Positions 1-9,015 of a DNA stretch of 64,000 nt are shown here, piece by piece. The notes under the pieces are model-generated. The model saw only the letters and a list, made by a program, of their open reading frames with translations. It searched no databases and was not told the DNA's origin. Within the stretch, counting starts at the first letter, position 1. The number at the start of each line of letters is the position of its first letter. Both the position numbers and the translations under genes were made by a program. The DNA comes from Bacillota bacterium (GTDB taxonomy: Bacteria; Bacillota; UBA4882; UBA8346). The stretch is from NCBI GenBank assembly GCA_023429995.1, contig JAEZCE010000016.1:62001-126000 (forward strand), given 5' to 3'.

Positions 1-1
1 A

Positions 2-274
2 GTAGCGATTCATACATTCGGCCTTCGGATGTTTGGAACTTCGGTCCGGCAATTAACCTATTTGGCTGAAGGAGTGCTCGATGGCATTGTGGAATTCGAT
101 GATCATCCCTGGGACTTTGCAGCCGGGGCTTGTATCGTGACGGAGGCTGGCGGCATGATTACCAATTTGCAGGGGGAAACCCTTACCCACAAGGATACCG
201 GCTTTTTCGCGTCCAATGGTAAGGTGCACCAACAGCTTCGTGGGATCGTTCAGGGAGAATCCATTCAAGCGTAA
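2..274 (+). CDS. Inositol monophosphatase-family protein, C-terminal part
   Basis: The gene is cut by the left edge of the window; the reading frame is open from base 2 to the stop at 272-274. About 90 residues remain. They contain the family signature W-D-F-A-A-G-A followed by EAGG, which in inositol monophosphatase/FBPase-like enzymes carries one of the metal-binding aspartates, preceded by the conserved FGTS stretch. The family hydrolyses phosphate monoesters such as inositol-1-phosphate with Mg2+. The exact substrate cannot be read from a fragment. It is followed by 129 bases without features and then a CBS-domain gene on the same strand. Confidence 0.85.
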   Translation, partial: VAIHTFGLRMFGTSVRQLTYLAEGVLDGIVEFDDHPWDFAAGACIVTEAGGMITNLQGETLTHKDTGFFASNGKVHQQLRGIVQGESIQA

Positions 275-403
275 CGGCTCATGAAAGACAACCGGACCTC
301 GAATTTGCCAATGGAATTTTTCAAGGCCGGGGCATAAAATACTATACTGCGGCGCAACTTTTTTTAGAGAGTTTCGTTAGATGTCTTTGGAGGAGATAAC
401 TGA

Positions 404-823
404 ATGAATATTGCTTTTTTCTTAATCCCCAAAAAAGAAGTGGTGTGTTTACCGGTGAATTGCACGATGCGGCAGGCATTGGAGAAAATGGAGTATCACC
501 GTTATACGGCTGTGCCGTTGCTTTCTGAGAAAGGCGAATATGCTGGTACCATTACCGAAGGTGACTTGCTTTGGAAGATGAAGAATACCCCGGGACTTAC
601 TTTTGGCGGTACCGAAAGGATCCTCCTTTCGGAGGTGCCCAGAAGGTTTACCAATAGCGCTGTGCGGATTAGCGCGGAAATTGAAGATCTGTTGTCCCTG
701 GCCATAACTCAAAACTTTATTCCGGTTGTTGATGATGGGGATATTTTTATCGGAATCATCCGGCGCCGGGAAATCATTGAGTATTATGCAAAACTCCCCC
801 GTAAAATGGCAGCCAGTCAATAA
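404..823 (+). CDS. Two-CBS-domain protein (small ligand sensor)
   Basis: A 139-residue protein made almost only of a CBS pair: the first CBS spans roughly residues 10-65 (TMRQALEKMEYHRYTAVPLL), the second residues 75-130 (FIPVVDDGDIFIGIIRRREI). Stand-alone CBS pairs bind adenine nucleotides. The arrangement resembles the Bacillus cyclic-di-AMP-binding protein DarB/YkuL, but that ligand is an inference from similarity of layout. The start at 404 has a clear ribosome binding site (TTTGGAGGAG) about 9 bases upstream. No membrane segment or effector domain is present. A hairpin at 855-885 probably ends its transcript. Confidence 0.85.
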   Translation: MNIAFFLIPKKEVVCLPVNCTMRQALEKMEYHRYTAVPLLSEKGEYAGTITEGDLLWKMKNTPGLTFGGTERILLSEVPRRFTNSAVRISAEIEDLLSLAITQNFIPVVDDGDIFIGIIRRREIIEYYAKLPRKMAASQ

Positions 824-854
824 GATTTTTTTTATTCTTTCGCATTGTAGCCCA

Positions 855-885
855 AAAACCTGCTCCTCCCCGGAAAGCAGGTTTT
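855..885. terminator. Bidirectional hairpin terminator
   Basis: A 10-bp perfect stem (AAAACCTGCT / AGCAGGTTTT) around an 11-base loop lies between the convergent CBS gene (ending 823) and the FGGY kinase gene (ending 916 on the minus strand). The A-rich 5' side and T-rich 3' side allow it to act on both strands. Confidence 0.65.
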
Positions 886-915
886 ACTTTATCGAAATTT
901 AAAAATTTTCCCAAA

Positions 916-2424
916 TCAAATTGGCGATGGGTTGAGTCCTTTAAAAATATCCCGGAGTTTTTCATAGCTGGCCTGGTAAAGTTGAAAGTTTTTCTGATAA
1001 ATCCCTGAAATCTCCGGATTTGGGGTAACGGTGTGTTTATTGATAACAATTTGTTGAACGGGTGTACTTAAATCTTTAAAGATCCCAATGGCAAATCCGC
1101 CGATAATGGCGGCGCCAATAGCGCTGGCGTCGGAAATTTGGATCATGTCGACCGGATAGTCAAAAACATTTGCCAGGATGGTTGGCCACAGCTTTACATT
1201 CATACCTCCTCCCCCGATACGGACGGTTTTGATCTCGACCCCCATATTTTGAAAGAGTGATAAAGATTCTTTTAAGTTGTAAGATATGCCCTCTAAAATG
1301 GCTCTGAACATGGTTTCTCTCCGGGTATTGGTACTAAGCCCTAAAAAGGAACCACGGGCATAGGCATCAAAGTGCGGAGTGCCGCTTCCGGAGAGAAAAG
1401 GTAAATACAAAAGGCCCTCACTGCCTGGAGAAATGTTTTGCGCCTCCCGGCTGAGGGATTGGATCAAGGAATAATCCGCCGACGTTTGATTTCCGGATAG
1501 AATTCCCGAAAACCAATTGAGACTAAGGCCTCCGGAAAAATGAGAACCCAAAGCATAAAGGGTTCCGGGGATGACATGGGGATGAAAGGTAACTTTATCT
1601 TGTCCGGCTTGATTGATTGAGGGAACAACCGTCAGAATCGTCGCGCTGGTTCCTATGGTAGCGGCGACATAACCCGGTTCTTGAATTCCATAACCGATTG
1701 CTTTAGCTGCCATATCTGCCGCTCCGGTAACCACGGGGATTCCCGCTTTCAAACCGAAGAGCGCCGCGCCAGCCGGACTAATTTGACCGGCGATTTGATA
1801 GGGTTTTAAAACTTCGGGCAGGATTGCTGGATTGAGCCCAAGCTGGTCAACGAGAGAAAGATTCCAATTTTGGGCGGTAAAATCGTAAAGGAGGGAATTG
1901 CCGGCATCGGTAATATCTGTAGCCCTTTGGCCCGTTAAGCGAAAACGCAAATAATCCTTGGGAAATAGGATCAGTTCGGTTTTTTTGTAAATATCCGGTA
2001 AGTTTTCTTTGACCCAAAGCAATTTGGGGAGAAGAAATGCGTTAATCGCCGGATTGCCGGTATTCTTGTAGATTGTGGGAGCGATATTCAGTTGCAGCCA
2101 ATTACATTGCTTGGCGCTTCTGGAATCTGCCAGGGTAATGCAGGGATAGAGCGGTGCGCCGTCCCTATCCGTTAAAACCAAACCGCTCATATGGCCGGAT
2201 AGGGAAATCACCCCGATTTCCTGGTTGCCGATGGCATCCTGGCATTGTTTGATAGCCTGGACAGCAGCAACAATCCATTCTTCCGGATTTTGTTGCAACC
2301 ATCCGGGACGGGGGCTTGCAGAGGGATAGGGGACCGCAACCACAGATAATATATTGGCTGTTTCATTCATTGCCATACATTTCAGGGCTGATGTCCCCAA
2401 GTCTAAGGCTAATATAACGGGCAT
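916..2424 (-). CDS. FGGY-family carbohydrate kinase (xylulokinase-like)
   Basis: A 502-residue FGGY sugar kinase, the usual length for xylulokinase, gluconokinase and related enzymes. The N-terminus carries the ATPase-fold phosphate-1 motif (LALDLGTSALK); residues about 235-265 hold GAADMAAKAIGYG, and the C-terminal domain has the adenosine-binding GGGGMNVKLWPTILANV segment, all typical of the XylB group. It phosphorylates a pentose, pentulose or polyol after uptake; the substrate is not determined. It lies 23 bases downstream of the GntR gene and starts behind a good AAAGGAG. Divergent from it is an RbsABC-type transporter, so kinase and transporter probably serve the same sugar. The LsrK autoinducer-2 kinase belongs to the same family, but lsrF/lsrG are absent. 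Confidence 0.85.
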   Translation of the reverse strand: MPVILALDLGTSALKCMAMNETANILSVVAVPYPSASPRPGWLQQNPEEWIVAAVQAIKQCQDAIGNQEIGVISLSGHMSGLVLTDRDGAPLYPCITLADSRSAKQCNWLQLNIAPTIYKNTGNPAINAFLLPKLLWVKENLPDIYKKTELILFPKDYLRFRLTGQRATDITDAGNSLLYDFTAQNWNLSLVDQLGLNPAILPEVLKPYQIAGQISPAGAALFGLKAGIPVVTGAADMAAKAIGYGIQEPGYVAATIGTSATILTVVPSINQAGQDKVTFHPHVIPGTLYALGSHFSGGLSLNWFSGILSGNQTSADYSLIQSLSREAQNISPGSEGLLYLPFLSGSGTPHFDAYARGSFLGLSTNTRRETMFRAILEGISYNLKESLSLFQNMGVEIKTVRIGGGGMNVKLWPTILANVFDYPVDMIQISDASAIGAAIIGGFAIGIFKDLSTPVQQIVINKHTVTPNPEISGIYQKNFQLYQASYEKLRDIFKGLNPSPI

Positions 2425-2447
2425 GTCGAAGAACTCCTTTAGATTTT

Positions 2448-3179
2448 TTAACCGTTACGCTGCGGAGATATTTTAATTGAAAGGGTGAAGATGTCACCTG
2501 AAATATAACTTTCGACATATTCCACAGGCAGATTGTTCTCCAGATAGGAGAGGCGTTCGGAATATAAAATGGCTTTTCCCTCATGGATACCCAAGAGCTG
2601 GGCCAGATCACGGCTGGCGTTGATGGGACGATAAGTATCATCGGCTTTAACCGGTACCTTATGATATTTCTTATTTAAAGTTTCATAAAGAGAATCATCA
2701 ATATCCGCCATTTTTAAATCCGGATAAATATCCATCCTTAAAAACGAGGTCACCAAGGCCACCGGATGCTCATTGGCCAGGACCAGGCGTTTAAAACGGA
2801 TCACTTTACTTTTTTCCAGCAACATTAAATGACTCAGCACGGGTTGGGGTGTTTCAATGACTGTTAATGAAATTTTTTTACTTTTGGGATTATAGCCGAG
2901 ACGGCGAATGTCATCGGTAAATGTGGGCAGACGGCTAAAGGACCGCTGAATCTTCGGCGGGGCTACGAAAGTTCCCTTTCCTTGAATCCGGTACAACACT
3001 CCTTCATTCACCAGTTCGACAATGGCTTGTTTAACGGTTCCCCGGCTTACATTGAATTCATCGGCCAGCTCCAACTCGCCGGCGATGGGTTCGTCAGGTT
3101 TCATGGCATTGATCCTGGTTAAAAGTTCGGTCTTAATTTGATAATAAAGCGGTATCTTCTGGCTACGGTTGATCATCAT
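2448..3179 (-). CDS. GntR-family regulator with UTRA ligand domain (HutC type)
   Basis: A 243-residue regulator: winged helix-turn-helix at about residues 5-70 (IPLYYQIKTELL, then ELADEFNVSRGTVKQAI and GTFV), then a UTRA effector domain at about 95-235. I chose the start at 3179 because the frame upstream is non-conserved and a GGAAAGGG ribosome binding site sits just ahead. The UTRA fold binds sugar phosphates or similar small acids. The gene heads a minus-strand operon with the FGGY kinase and faces the transporter operon. A perfect 12-bp palindrome in the shared intergenic region is its likely operator, implying that the phosphorylated sugar relieves repression. Confidence 0.88.
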   Translation of the reverse strand: MMINRSQKIPLYYQIKTELLTRINAMKPDEPIAGELELADEFNVSRGTVKQAIVELVNEGVLYRIQGKGTFVAPPKIQRSFSRLPTFTDDIRRLGYNPKSKKISLTVIETPQPVLSHLMLLEKSKVIRFKRLVLANEHPVALVTSFLRMDIYPDLKMADIDDSLYETLNKKYHKVPVKADDTYRPINASRDLAQLLGIHEGKAILYSERLSYLENNLPVEYVESYISGDIFTLSIKISPQRNG

Positions 3180-3518
3180 CAAAAACCCTTTCCAAATTTG
3201 AAATCGAGTAAGTATTGAATGGAAATAAAGGCCAATCATTCTGGTGAATTTAGTATATTATATTTCTTATTGTTATTAAAGCATAAAATTAGTTGACTAG
3301 TCAAGTAGACATATGTTAGAATGAGGTTAAGTTAAATTCGGATGATGTCAGGTAACAAAAAATGGACGGGGCGCCAGATAAATTGGGTATTCTCGGGCCA
3401 TGTTCTTACCGATGTCGAGGATGTAACGTATTTTGCCTTGGATGCAATGGAGGTGATTGAAACTCGTAGTTTGGGGACTAACCATACGAAAATCAAATTG
3501 AAAAAGGAGCGGCAATCG
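3180..3518. other. Divergent intergenic control region (GntR / sugar ABC operon)
   Basis: 339 bases between the regulator and the binding-protein gene. It holds the palindrome and promoter described at 3293-3322 and a leader of about 195 bases before the first gene. The frame of the binding protein is open upstream through this leader, but the encoded residues look unlike a signal peptide and the true start has its own ribosome binding site. No RNA element was recognised in the leader. Confidence 0.6.
3293..3322 (+). promoter_or_regulatory. Sugar ABC operon promoter with GntR-type operator on the -35
   Basis: TTGACTAGTCAA at 3293-3304 is a perfect 12-bp palindrome, of the form GntR/HutC regulators bind. 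Its left half is also a good -35 (TTGACT, 3293-3298), followed after 18 bases by TAGAAT (3317-3322), a five-of-six match to a -10. Binding at the palindrome would block RNA polymerase directly. The regulator gene is divergent and adjacent. Confidence 0.65.
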
Positions 3519-4535
3519 ATGAAAAAACATTTGTCAATGGTAATGGTGTTAGTACTTGCTTTCTTTTTGATGGTTTCCAGCCTGGGTTTAGCGGCATCCA
3601 AAAAATATACCATTGGATATGATATTTATTTTTTAGGCAATACCTGGTCGGTTCAAATGTACAAGGAATTTGCCTCCGAAGCAAAACGGCATTCCGATGC
3701 GGTTTCCAATGTAATTTATGTGGAATCGGAAGGAAAAGTTGATAAACAAATCGCCAATATCGAGGATTTGATTGTCAAAAAAGTCGATGCCATTATTACA
3801 ACTCCCAATTCTCCCACAGCGTTGATTCCGGTTTTGAAAAAAGCCCAAAGCAAGGGGATCAAGGTAGTATTGTTAGCGGCCACCATTAAAGCTAATTTTT
3901 ATGACGCTTTGATTACAGTGGACGATGTGGACTTTGGTAAGGCCGGTGCGGAATGGCTGGTTAACAAATTAAATGGTAAGGGTAAAATCATTGCTTTAAA
4001 CGGAATTGCCGGACTTTCGGTTAGCCAGGACCGCTGGAATGGCGCGAAAAGCGTTTTTGATAAATATCCGGGGATCAAGATCCTCTCCACCATCAATGCT
4101 GATTGGGATTACGCCAAGGCCAAAATGGAAGTCAGCAATTTGCTGGTCGCCCAACCTCAGATCGATGGAGTATGGTCTCAAGGCGGCGGTATGACCCTCG
4201 GCGCGATTGAAGCCTTCCAGGCTGCCAAACGTCCTTTGGTGCCGATGACCTCCGAGGATAACAACGGCTTTTTGAAGGTTTGGAAACAACTGAATGAAAG
4301 CAAAACCGGTTTTGATAGTATCGCAGTAGCCAAACCGACCTGGCTCGGCTCCGAAGCGCTCAAAGTGGCTTTAGACTTGCTACAGGGCAAAAAAGTGAAG
4401 AAAAATCAGATTTTGCCGGTACCCAAAATTACCGATGCCAATCTGGATCAATTTGTTCGGCCGGAATTGCCGGATAGTTTCTGGGCCAATAGCCGGATGA
4501 CGGATGAAGAAATTAAGGCGACTTTTAGCAAGTAA
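3519..4535 (+). CDS. Periplasmic sugar-binding protein (RbsB/type I family)
   Basis: A 338-residue substrate-binding protein. Residues 1-27 form a signal peptide with a KK n-region, a long hydrophobic core and cleavage near LGLAA-SKK; there is no lipobox cysteine. The mature protein has the two-lobed type I fold of ribose-type binding proteins (YTIGYDIYFLGNTWSVQ at the start; IEDLIVKKVDAIITTPNSP for the first lobe). The start at 3519 is preceded by AAAAAGGAG. It delivers its sugar to the ATPase and two permeases encoded next. Family membership is clear; the ligand is unknown. Confidence 0.9.
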   Translation: MKKHLSMVMVLVLAFFLMVSSLGLAASKKYTIGYDIYFLGNTWSVQMYKEFASEAKRHSDAVSNVIYVESEGKVDKQIANIEDLIVKKVDAIITTPNSPTALIPVLKKAQSKGIKVVLLAATIKANFYDALITVDDVDFGKAGAEWLVNKLNGKGKIIALNGIAGLSVSQDRWNGAKSVFDKYPGIKILSTINADWDYAKAKMEVSNLLVAQPQIDGVWSQGGGMTLGAIEAFQAAKRPLVPMTSEDNNGFLKVWKQLNESKTGFDSIAVAKPTWLGSEALKVALDLLQGKKVKKNQILPVPKITDANLDQFVRPELPDSFWANSRMTDEEIKATFSK

Positions 4536-4568
4536 AAAATTTTCAAGAAAATAAAAAGGGGCCTGATC

Positions 4569-6083
4569 ATGAATTATGCTGATAGCCAATCGGTGGTTCT
4601 TGAAGGAAAACAACTTAGTAAACAATTTAACGGCAATGCCGTATTGAGGGATGTCGATATTCTTTGCAAGCGGGGAACAATTTTGGCCTTAGCGGGTGAA
4701 AACGGGGCCGGTAAAAGTACCCTGATGAATATTATCTGCGGTAACCTGCAACCCGATAACGGGGCTATCTATTATCAAGGGTTGAAAATTAAAAACTTAA
4801 CCCCTCAAAAAGCGAAAGAATTGAAAATTGCCTTTGTCCATCAGGAACTGAGTTTGTTTCCCGATCTCTCGATTGGTGAAAACATAATGCTTGATCAGGA
4901 ACCTGTCAATTGGGCCGGGCTCATCAATCATCGCCGGTTGCATGAAATGGCCCGGGTTTTGATGAATGAATTGCAATATCCCATGGATGTCACCCAATTG
5001 GTCAAACAACTCAGTCTGGCTGAAAGGCAAATGGTTGAAATCGCTAAAGCCTGGGTTAATCATCCCCAACTTATGATTTTGGACGAACCCACTTCCAGCT
5101 TATCCAAAGCGGAAGTCGAGCGCCTATTCCAAATGATGGCAAAATTAAAGACCGGCGGTACTTCGCTGATATTTATCAGCCACCGGATGGATGAAATATT
5201 TCAAATCTGTGATGAAGTTGTCGTCCTAAAAGACGGCCAGTTGATGCGAACAGAAAAAGTAGCCAACATGACCCGGGATGATCTAATCCGGACCATGGTT
5301 GGACGGGAAATCACCCAGACTTTTCCCCCCCGGAAAAGTCCGGGTGATGCCCGGATCCTTCTCCAAATGGAAGACATTTGTTTGAATGAACGGTTAACGA
5401 ATATTCATCTGAAAATTCCGGAGGGAACGATTATTGGAGTCGGCGGCTTGGAAGGACAAGGCCAAAGAGAGCTGGCCCGGGGATTATTCGGAGTAACTCC
5501 GTTTACCGGCGGAACCGTTTACTTTGAAAATGAGCCCCTCGCCATCCGGTCACCGCAGGATGCTATCCATCACGGTATTGGTTTTATTCCCGATGATCGG
5601 AAATTGGAAGGACTGGTTCTTCCGCTGTCAATCCGCGAAAATATATCTCTGCTCACACTGGATAAAATATCAAAGCGCTGGATTCTGCAACTGGCGAAAG
5701 AGGGCCAAGCGGTGCGGCAAGGAATGCAAAGCTTATCCATCAAGGCATTTTCACCTGAGCAGGAAGTCCACTGTTTAAGCGGTGGCAATCAGCAAAAAGT
5801 GATTTTTGCGAAATGGTTGGAACGGGGTCCGAAACTTTTGATACTGCATGAACCCACCCGTGGTGTGGACATTCAGTCTAAAATCGAAATCTATCAGTTG
5901 CTTCGGGAGTTGACCGACCGCGGGATCAGCATTTTGCTCATCAGCAGCGATATGTTGGAATTAATAGGACTCTCCGATCACATTTATATTTTATATGAAG
6001 GCCGGATCAGTGGTGATATTGAGGGAGCCGCCGCTACCGAAGAGAAAATTATGACATTAAGTTCAGGCGCAACCTTAGTATAG
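4569..6083 (+). CDS. Sugar ABC transporter ATPase, tandem nucleotide-binding domains (RbsA type)
   Basis: A 504-residue ATPase with two fused nucleotide-binding domains, the standard RbsA/MglA size. The first half has Walker A GENGAGKST, signature LSLAERQ and Walker B LMILDEPTSS. The second half has a degenerate Walker A region (GLEGQGQRELARGL), the signature LSGGNQQK, and a Walker B in which the usual final aspartate is histidine (LLILHEPTRGVD). Degeneracy in the second P-loop is normal for the family; the histidine variant also occurs in some relatives. It energises import through the two permeases encoded next. It starts 33 bases after the binding-protein gene. Confidence 0.92.
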   Translation: MNYADSQSVVLEGKQLSKQFNGNAVLRDVDILCKRGTILALAGENGAGKSTLMNIICGNLQPDNGAIYYQGLKIKNLTPQKAKELKIAFVHQELSLFPDLSIGENIMLDQEPVNWAGLINHRRLHEMARVLMNELQYPMDVTQLVKQLSLAERQMVEIAKAWVNHPQLMILDEPTSSLSKAEVERLFQMMAKLKTGGTSLIFISHRMDEIFQICDEVVVLKDGQLMRTEKVANMTRDDLIRTMVGREITQTFPPRKSPGDARILLQMEDICLNERLTNIHLKIPEGTIIGVGGLEGQGQRELARGLFGVTPFTGGTVYFENEPLAIRSPQDAIHHGIGFIPDDRKLEGLVLPLSIRENISLLTLDKISKRWILQLAKEGQAVRQGMQSLSIKAFSPEQEVHCLSGGNQQKVIFAKWLERGPKLLILHEPTRGVDIQSKIEIYQLLRELTDRGISILLISSDMLELIGLSDHIYILYEGRISGDIEGAAATEEKIMTLSSGATLV

Positions 6084-6107
6084 TTGCGGCGGGAAAGGAG
6101 AATTCAC

Positions 6108-7052
6108 TTGTTTCACGGCTCATTTGGAAAACATGCTCAACTTGCGCTTCCCGTTTATATTGTATTGATATTATTGCTTATTATGACCGCTTCAATATCC
6201 GCTTCCTTTCGAACGGTTGACAATTTTACCAATATCATTTCCCAGTTTACGCCCCTGGCGATTGCGGCCATTGGCCAAACTTTGGTTTTATTGTTGGGCG
6301 GTATCGATCTGTCGGTGGGCTCGGTGATTAGTTTTGCTACGGTGATAATGGCTATGTTTAGCGGCAGTTCCCCGGCTGGTCTGGTCTTGAGTATCTTGAT
6401 AGCGATAGGGGTTGGGATTTTAACCGGAACCATCAACGGTTTGGGAATCGTTACCTTGAATATTCCCCCTCTGATCATGACTTTATCCACCATGAGTATT
6501 ATCAAGGGAATTTCTTTATTTCTGATGCCATCTCCCGGAGGAATGGTGTCTGTTGAGTTCATGGAGTTCGTCACCCAAAACTGGGGCATTGTTTCGGTCA
6601 TGGGATTGCTGGTGCTCATTTTGTATGGAATCTTTTTTATGATACTGACCAGCACCAAGACGGGACGTTCGATTTATGCAACGGGCGGTGATTTGAATAG
6701 CGCCACTAAAATGGGTATTCCGGTGCTGCGAACAACAATTATTGGGTACGGACTTTCCGGAGTTTTAGCGGCGGTTGCCGGTATCATCTTATCTGCCAGG
6801 ATATTCTCCGGGGATCCGGTCGTTGGCGATACGTATTCCATGGATTCGGTCGCCGCGGCCGTGGTCGGCGGCACATCGTTATTCGGCGGTATTGGAGGAA
6901 TTATAGGCACCCTTGCCGGCGCAGTGTTGCTTTCACTGACCAATAATATTCTCAATATGCTGAACGTATTTGCATACTATCAATATATCATCAAAGGGGT
7001 TATTTTGGTTCTGGCGTTGTTTTTATTTCAATTGTGGGGGCGTAAAAAATGA
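6108..7052 (+). CDS. Sugar ABC transporter permease 1 (RbsC family)
   Basis: A 314-residue integral membrane protein of the BPD_transp_2 family with about eight to ten hydrophobic segments. It carries the family motif GGIDLSVGSVI near residue 65 and the repeated glycine-rich GGTSLFGGIGGIIGTLAGA near the C-terminus. I chose the TTG at 6108, which follows AAAGGAG with a 7-base spacing; an in-frame TTG at 6084 lacks such a site. Its stop codon overlaps the start of the next permease gene (ATGA at 7049-7052), which suggests translational coupling and a heterodimeric channel. Confidence 0.9.
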   Translation: MFHGSFGKHAQLALPVYIVLILLLIMTASISASFRTVDNFTNIISQFTPLAIAAIGQTLVLLLGGIDLSVGSVISFATVIMAMFSGSSPAGLVLSILIAIGVGILTGTINGLGIVTLNIPPLIMTLSTMSIIKGISLFLMPSPGGMVSVEFMEFVTQNWGIVSVMGLLVLILYGIFFMILTSTKTGRSIYATGGDLNSATKMGIPVLRTTIIGYGLSGVLAAVAGIILSARIFSGDPVVGDTYSMDSVAAAVVGGTSLFGGIGGIIGTLAGAVLLSLTNNILNMLNVFAYYQYIIKGVILVLALFLFQLWGRKK

Positions 7053-7990
7053 GTCGATTTTTGATGCAGAAAACCAAAATAACACTGGGCATTTATGCGC
7101 TGCTCCTTTTGATGGTCATTATTTTCATCATGTTTTCGCCCGGCTCTTTCTCCCCCCATCACTTGTTGAACAATTTCCGGCAAGCGGCCCCCCTTGGAAT
7201 CGTGGCCATTGGGCAGACTTTAGTACTCCTGATCGGCGGTATTGATTTATCGGTGGGAGCTGTTATTTCTTTAACGAATGTGATGGCTGCCGGCATGATG
7301 ATGGGGAATAACGCCAATATCGGAGTAACCATAGCGGTTACCTTACTCCTTGCGGTTTTCATCGGATTTGTGAATGGCTACACCATATTGAAGGTGAAAA
7401 TCCCGCCCTTTTTGGTTACTTTGGCCATGTCGCTGGTGATTGAAGGCGCTTATATGGTATATACCAAAGGTTCTCCGATAGGAAATATCGCCCAGGGCTT
7501 TCGAATCATTTCGGATGGATGGATTGGACCCTTACCGGTTGCCGGTATTTTATGGGTGGTAGTTTGGGGAATTTTTGCGTTTCTATTGTACCGGGTGACT
7601 TGGGGACGTAAGGTTTATGCAACCGGTGGAAACACGCAGGCTGCTTACTTGGCGGGGATTAAGACTCCCCAAATCATCCTCACAACTTATATGCTCAGTT
7701 CTTTGCTGGCCGGAATGGCGGGACTCTTAATATCGGCTTATATTGGGATTGCATCATCAGGAGTGGGCAATATCTATACGCTCAATTCCATAGCTGCCAC
7801 AGTAATCGGGGGAACCACATTCGCCGGTGGAGCCGGGGGTTTAGCCGGGACATTTGCCGGTGTCCTGATCATGAGTTTGCTCCAAAGCATGATGACGATG
7901 ATGAACATTCCGGAAGCCGGTAAATATATCAGTCAAGGTGTTATTATCGCAGTGATGGTCACAATTAACCAACGGACCGTAAGACGGTAA
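7049..7990 (+). CDS. Sugar ABC transporter permease 2 (RbsC family)
   Basis: A 313-residue permease, paralogous to the preceding one: the same GGIDLSVGAVISL motif near residue 65 and the GGTTFAGGAGGLAGTFAGV segment near the end. Two different RbsC-type subunits with one double ATPase and one binding protein is the arrangement seen in Lsr and rhamnose importers, whereas ribose systems use one permease. It overlaps the upstream gene by 4 bases. The next gene, a hydrolase, starts about 30 bases downstream. Confidence 0.9.
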   Translation: MSRFLMQKTKITLGIYALLLLMVIIFIMFSPGSFSPHHLLNNFRQAAPLGIVAIGQTLVLLIGGIDLSVGAVISLTNVMAAGMMMGNNANIGVTIAVTLLLAVFIGFVNGYTILKVKIPPFLVTLAMSLVIEGAYMVYTKGSPIGNIAQGFRIISDGWIGPLPVAGILWVVVWGIFAFLLYRVTWGRKVYATGGNTQAAYLAGIKTPQIILTTYMLSSLLAGMAGLLISAYIGIASSGVGNIYTLNSIAATVIGGTTFAGGAGGLAGTFAGVLIMSLLQSMMTMMNIPEAGKYISQGVIIAVMVTINQRTVRR

Positions 7991-8019
7991 CATACTAAAA
8001 TGTTTTATTACCAGAAAGG

Positions 8020-8997
8020 ATGAATACATTGGGTTTTATTCGTACAATGCTGGGGGATATCCAACCGGAGGAGCTTGGTGTAACGGACGCGCATGAACAT
8101 ATTGTTTGTCGGCCGGGCCATTGGGTTGATCGCCGGGAAGATGATTTGTTATTGGATGATCCTGAAAAGTCAAAAGCCGATGTTTTATTGTTCAAGGCAG
8201 CCGGAGGCGAGGCTATCGTCGATGCAACCGCGGTGGATTATGGCCGCGATTTATTGGCTGTGAAAAAAATCGCCGAGGAAACCGGCATTAAAATCATTGC
8301 CACAGCAGGATTTAATAAAAGTTTTTTATGGGACGCATTGCTTCCCGATTCGCAGATTACGTATCACACATGGATTGAACAGGCAAGTATCGAAGAATTG
8401 ACTCAATTTGTGGTGAAAGAATTTAGTGAAGGGATGGAAGGCACCGAGGTACGGGCCGGTCAGTTGAAATTCGGCACCGGTTATAACATGATTGACCCGT
8501 TGGAAGAAAAAACATTGCGGGCCGTTGTCAGGGCTCACCACATTACCGGGGCGCCGGTTCATTCCCATACGGAGGCCGGTACCATGGCTTTGGAACAAAT
8601 TGAACTCTTAAAACAGGAAGGGATGGATATGAGGCATGTATCCATCGGCCATATGGACCGCAACCCCGATACCTGGTACCACTTAAAAATTGCCGAGAGC
8701 GGGGCGTTTTTATCCTTTGACGGTATCGGCAAGATCAAGTATTATCCGGAGAGTGTAAGAATTCAGTGCCTATTGGAGCTGGTGAAACGGGGCTATCAAA
8801 AACAAATCCTAATCGGAGGCGACGCCGCCCGTAAAACATATTATCAATCCTACCTGCACGGGTTGGGCTTGGGATATATTTTAGGGAAATGGGTTCCCCG
8901 TTTTATAGAGGAAGCTGAGGCGGCCGGATTCAACGGTCAAGAATTGGTGGATGACTTCTTCCGTAACAATCCCCGCCGCTATCTTACCATTGAATGA
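8020..8997 (+). CDS. Phosphotriesterase-family metal-dependent hydrolase (possible sugar lactonase)
   Basis: A 325-residue amidohydrolase-fold protein of the phosphotriesterase family. The metal ligands expected for this family are all visible: H-E-H at residues 25-27, a lysine in QLKFGTGYNM (position of the carbamylated lysine), histidines in PVHSHTEAG and SIGHMDRN, and the aspartate in ILIGGDAAR. Known members outside the pesticide hydrolases open phosphorylated or free sugar lactones, which fits its place behind a sugar importer and opposite a sugar kinase; that role is inferred. An in-frame TTG at 8029 has better spacing from the AGAAAGGA site than the ATG at 8020, so the true start may be nine bases later. 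Confidence 0.87.
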   Translation: MNTLGFIRTMLGDIQPEELGVTDAHEHIVCRPGHWVDRREDDLLLDDPEKSKADVLLFKAAGGEAIVDATAVDYGRDLLAVKKIAEETGIKIIATAGFNKSFLWDALLPDSQITYHTWIEQASIEELTQFVVKEFSEGMEGTEVRAGQLKFGTGYNMIDPLEEKTLRAVVRAHHITGAPVHSHTEAGTMALEQIELLKQEGMDMRHVSIGHMDRNPDTWYHLKIAESGAFLSFDGIGKIKYYPESVRIQCLLELVKRGYQKQILIGGDAARKTYYQSYLHGLGLGYILGKWVPRFIEEAEAAGFNGQELVDDFFRNNPRRYLTIE

Positions 8998-9015
8998 AGC
9001 CGAGGAGGGATTTTC

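Noticed and set aside
3342..3518. 59-residue N-terminal extension of the first sugar-binding protein
   Set aside because: It would bury the signal peptide; the ATG at 3519 has its own AAAAAGGAG.
916..7990. Autoinducer-2 (Lsr) uptake system
   Set aside because: Shares an FGGY kinase and a two-permease importer, but lsrF, lsrG and an LsrR-type regulator are missing and the regulator is GntR/UTRA.
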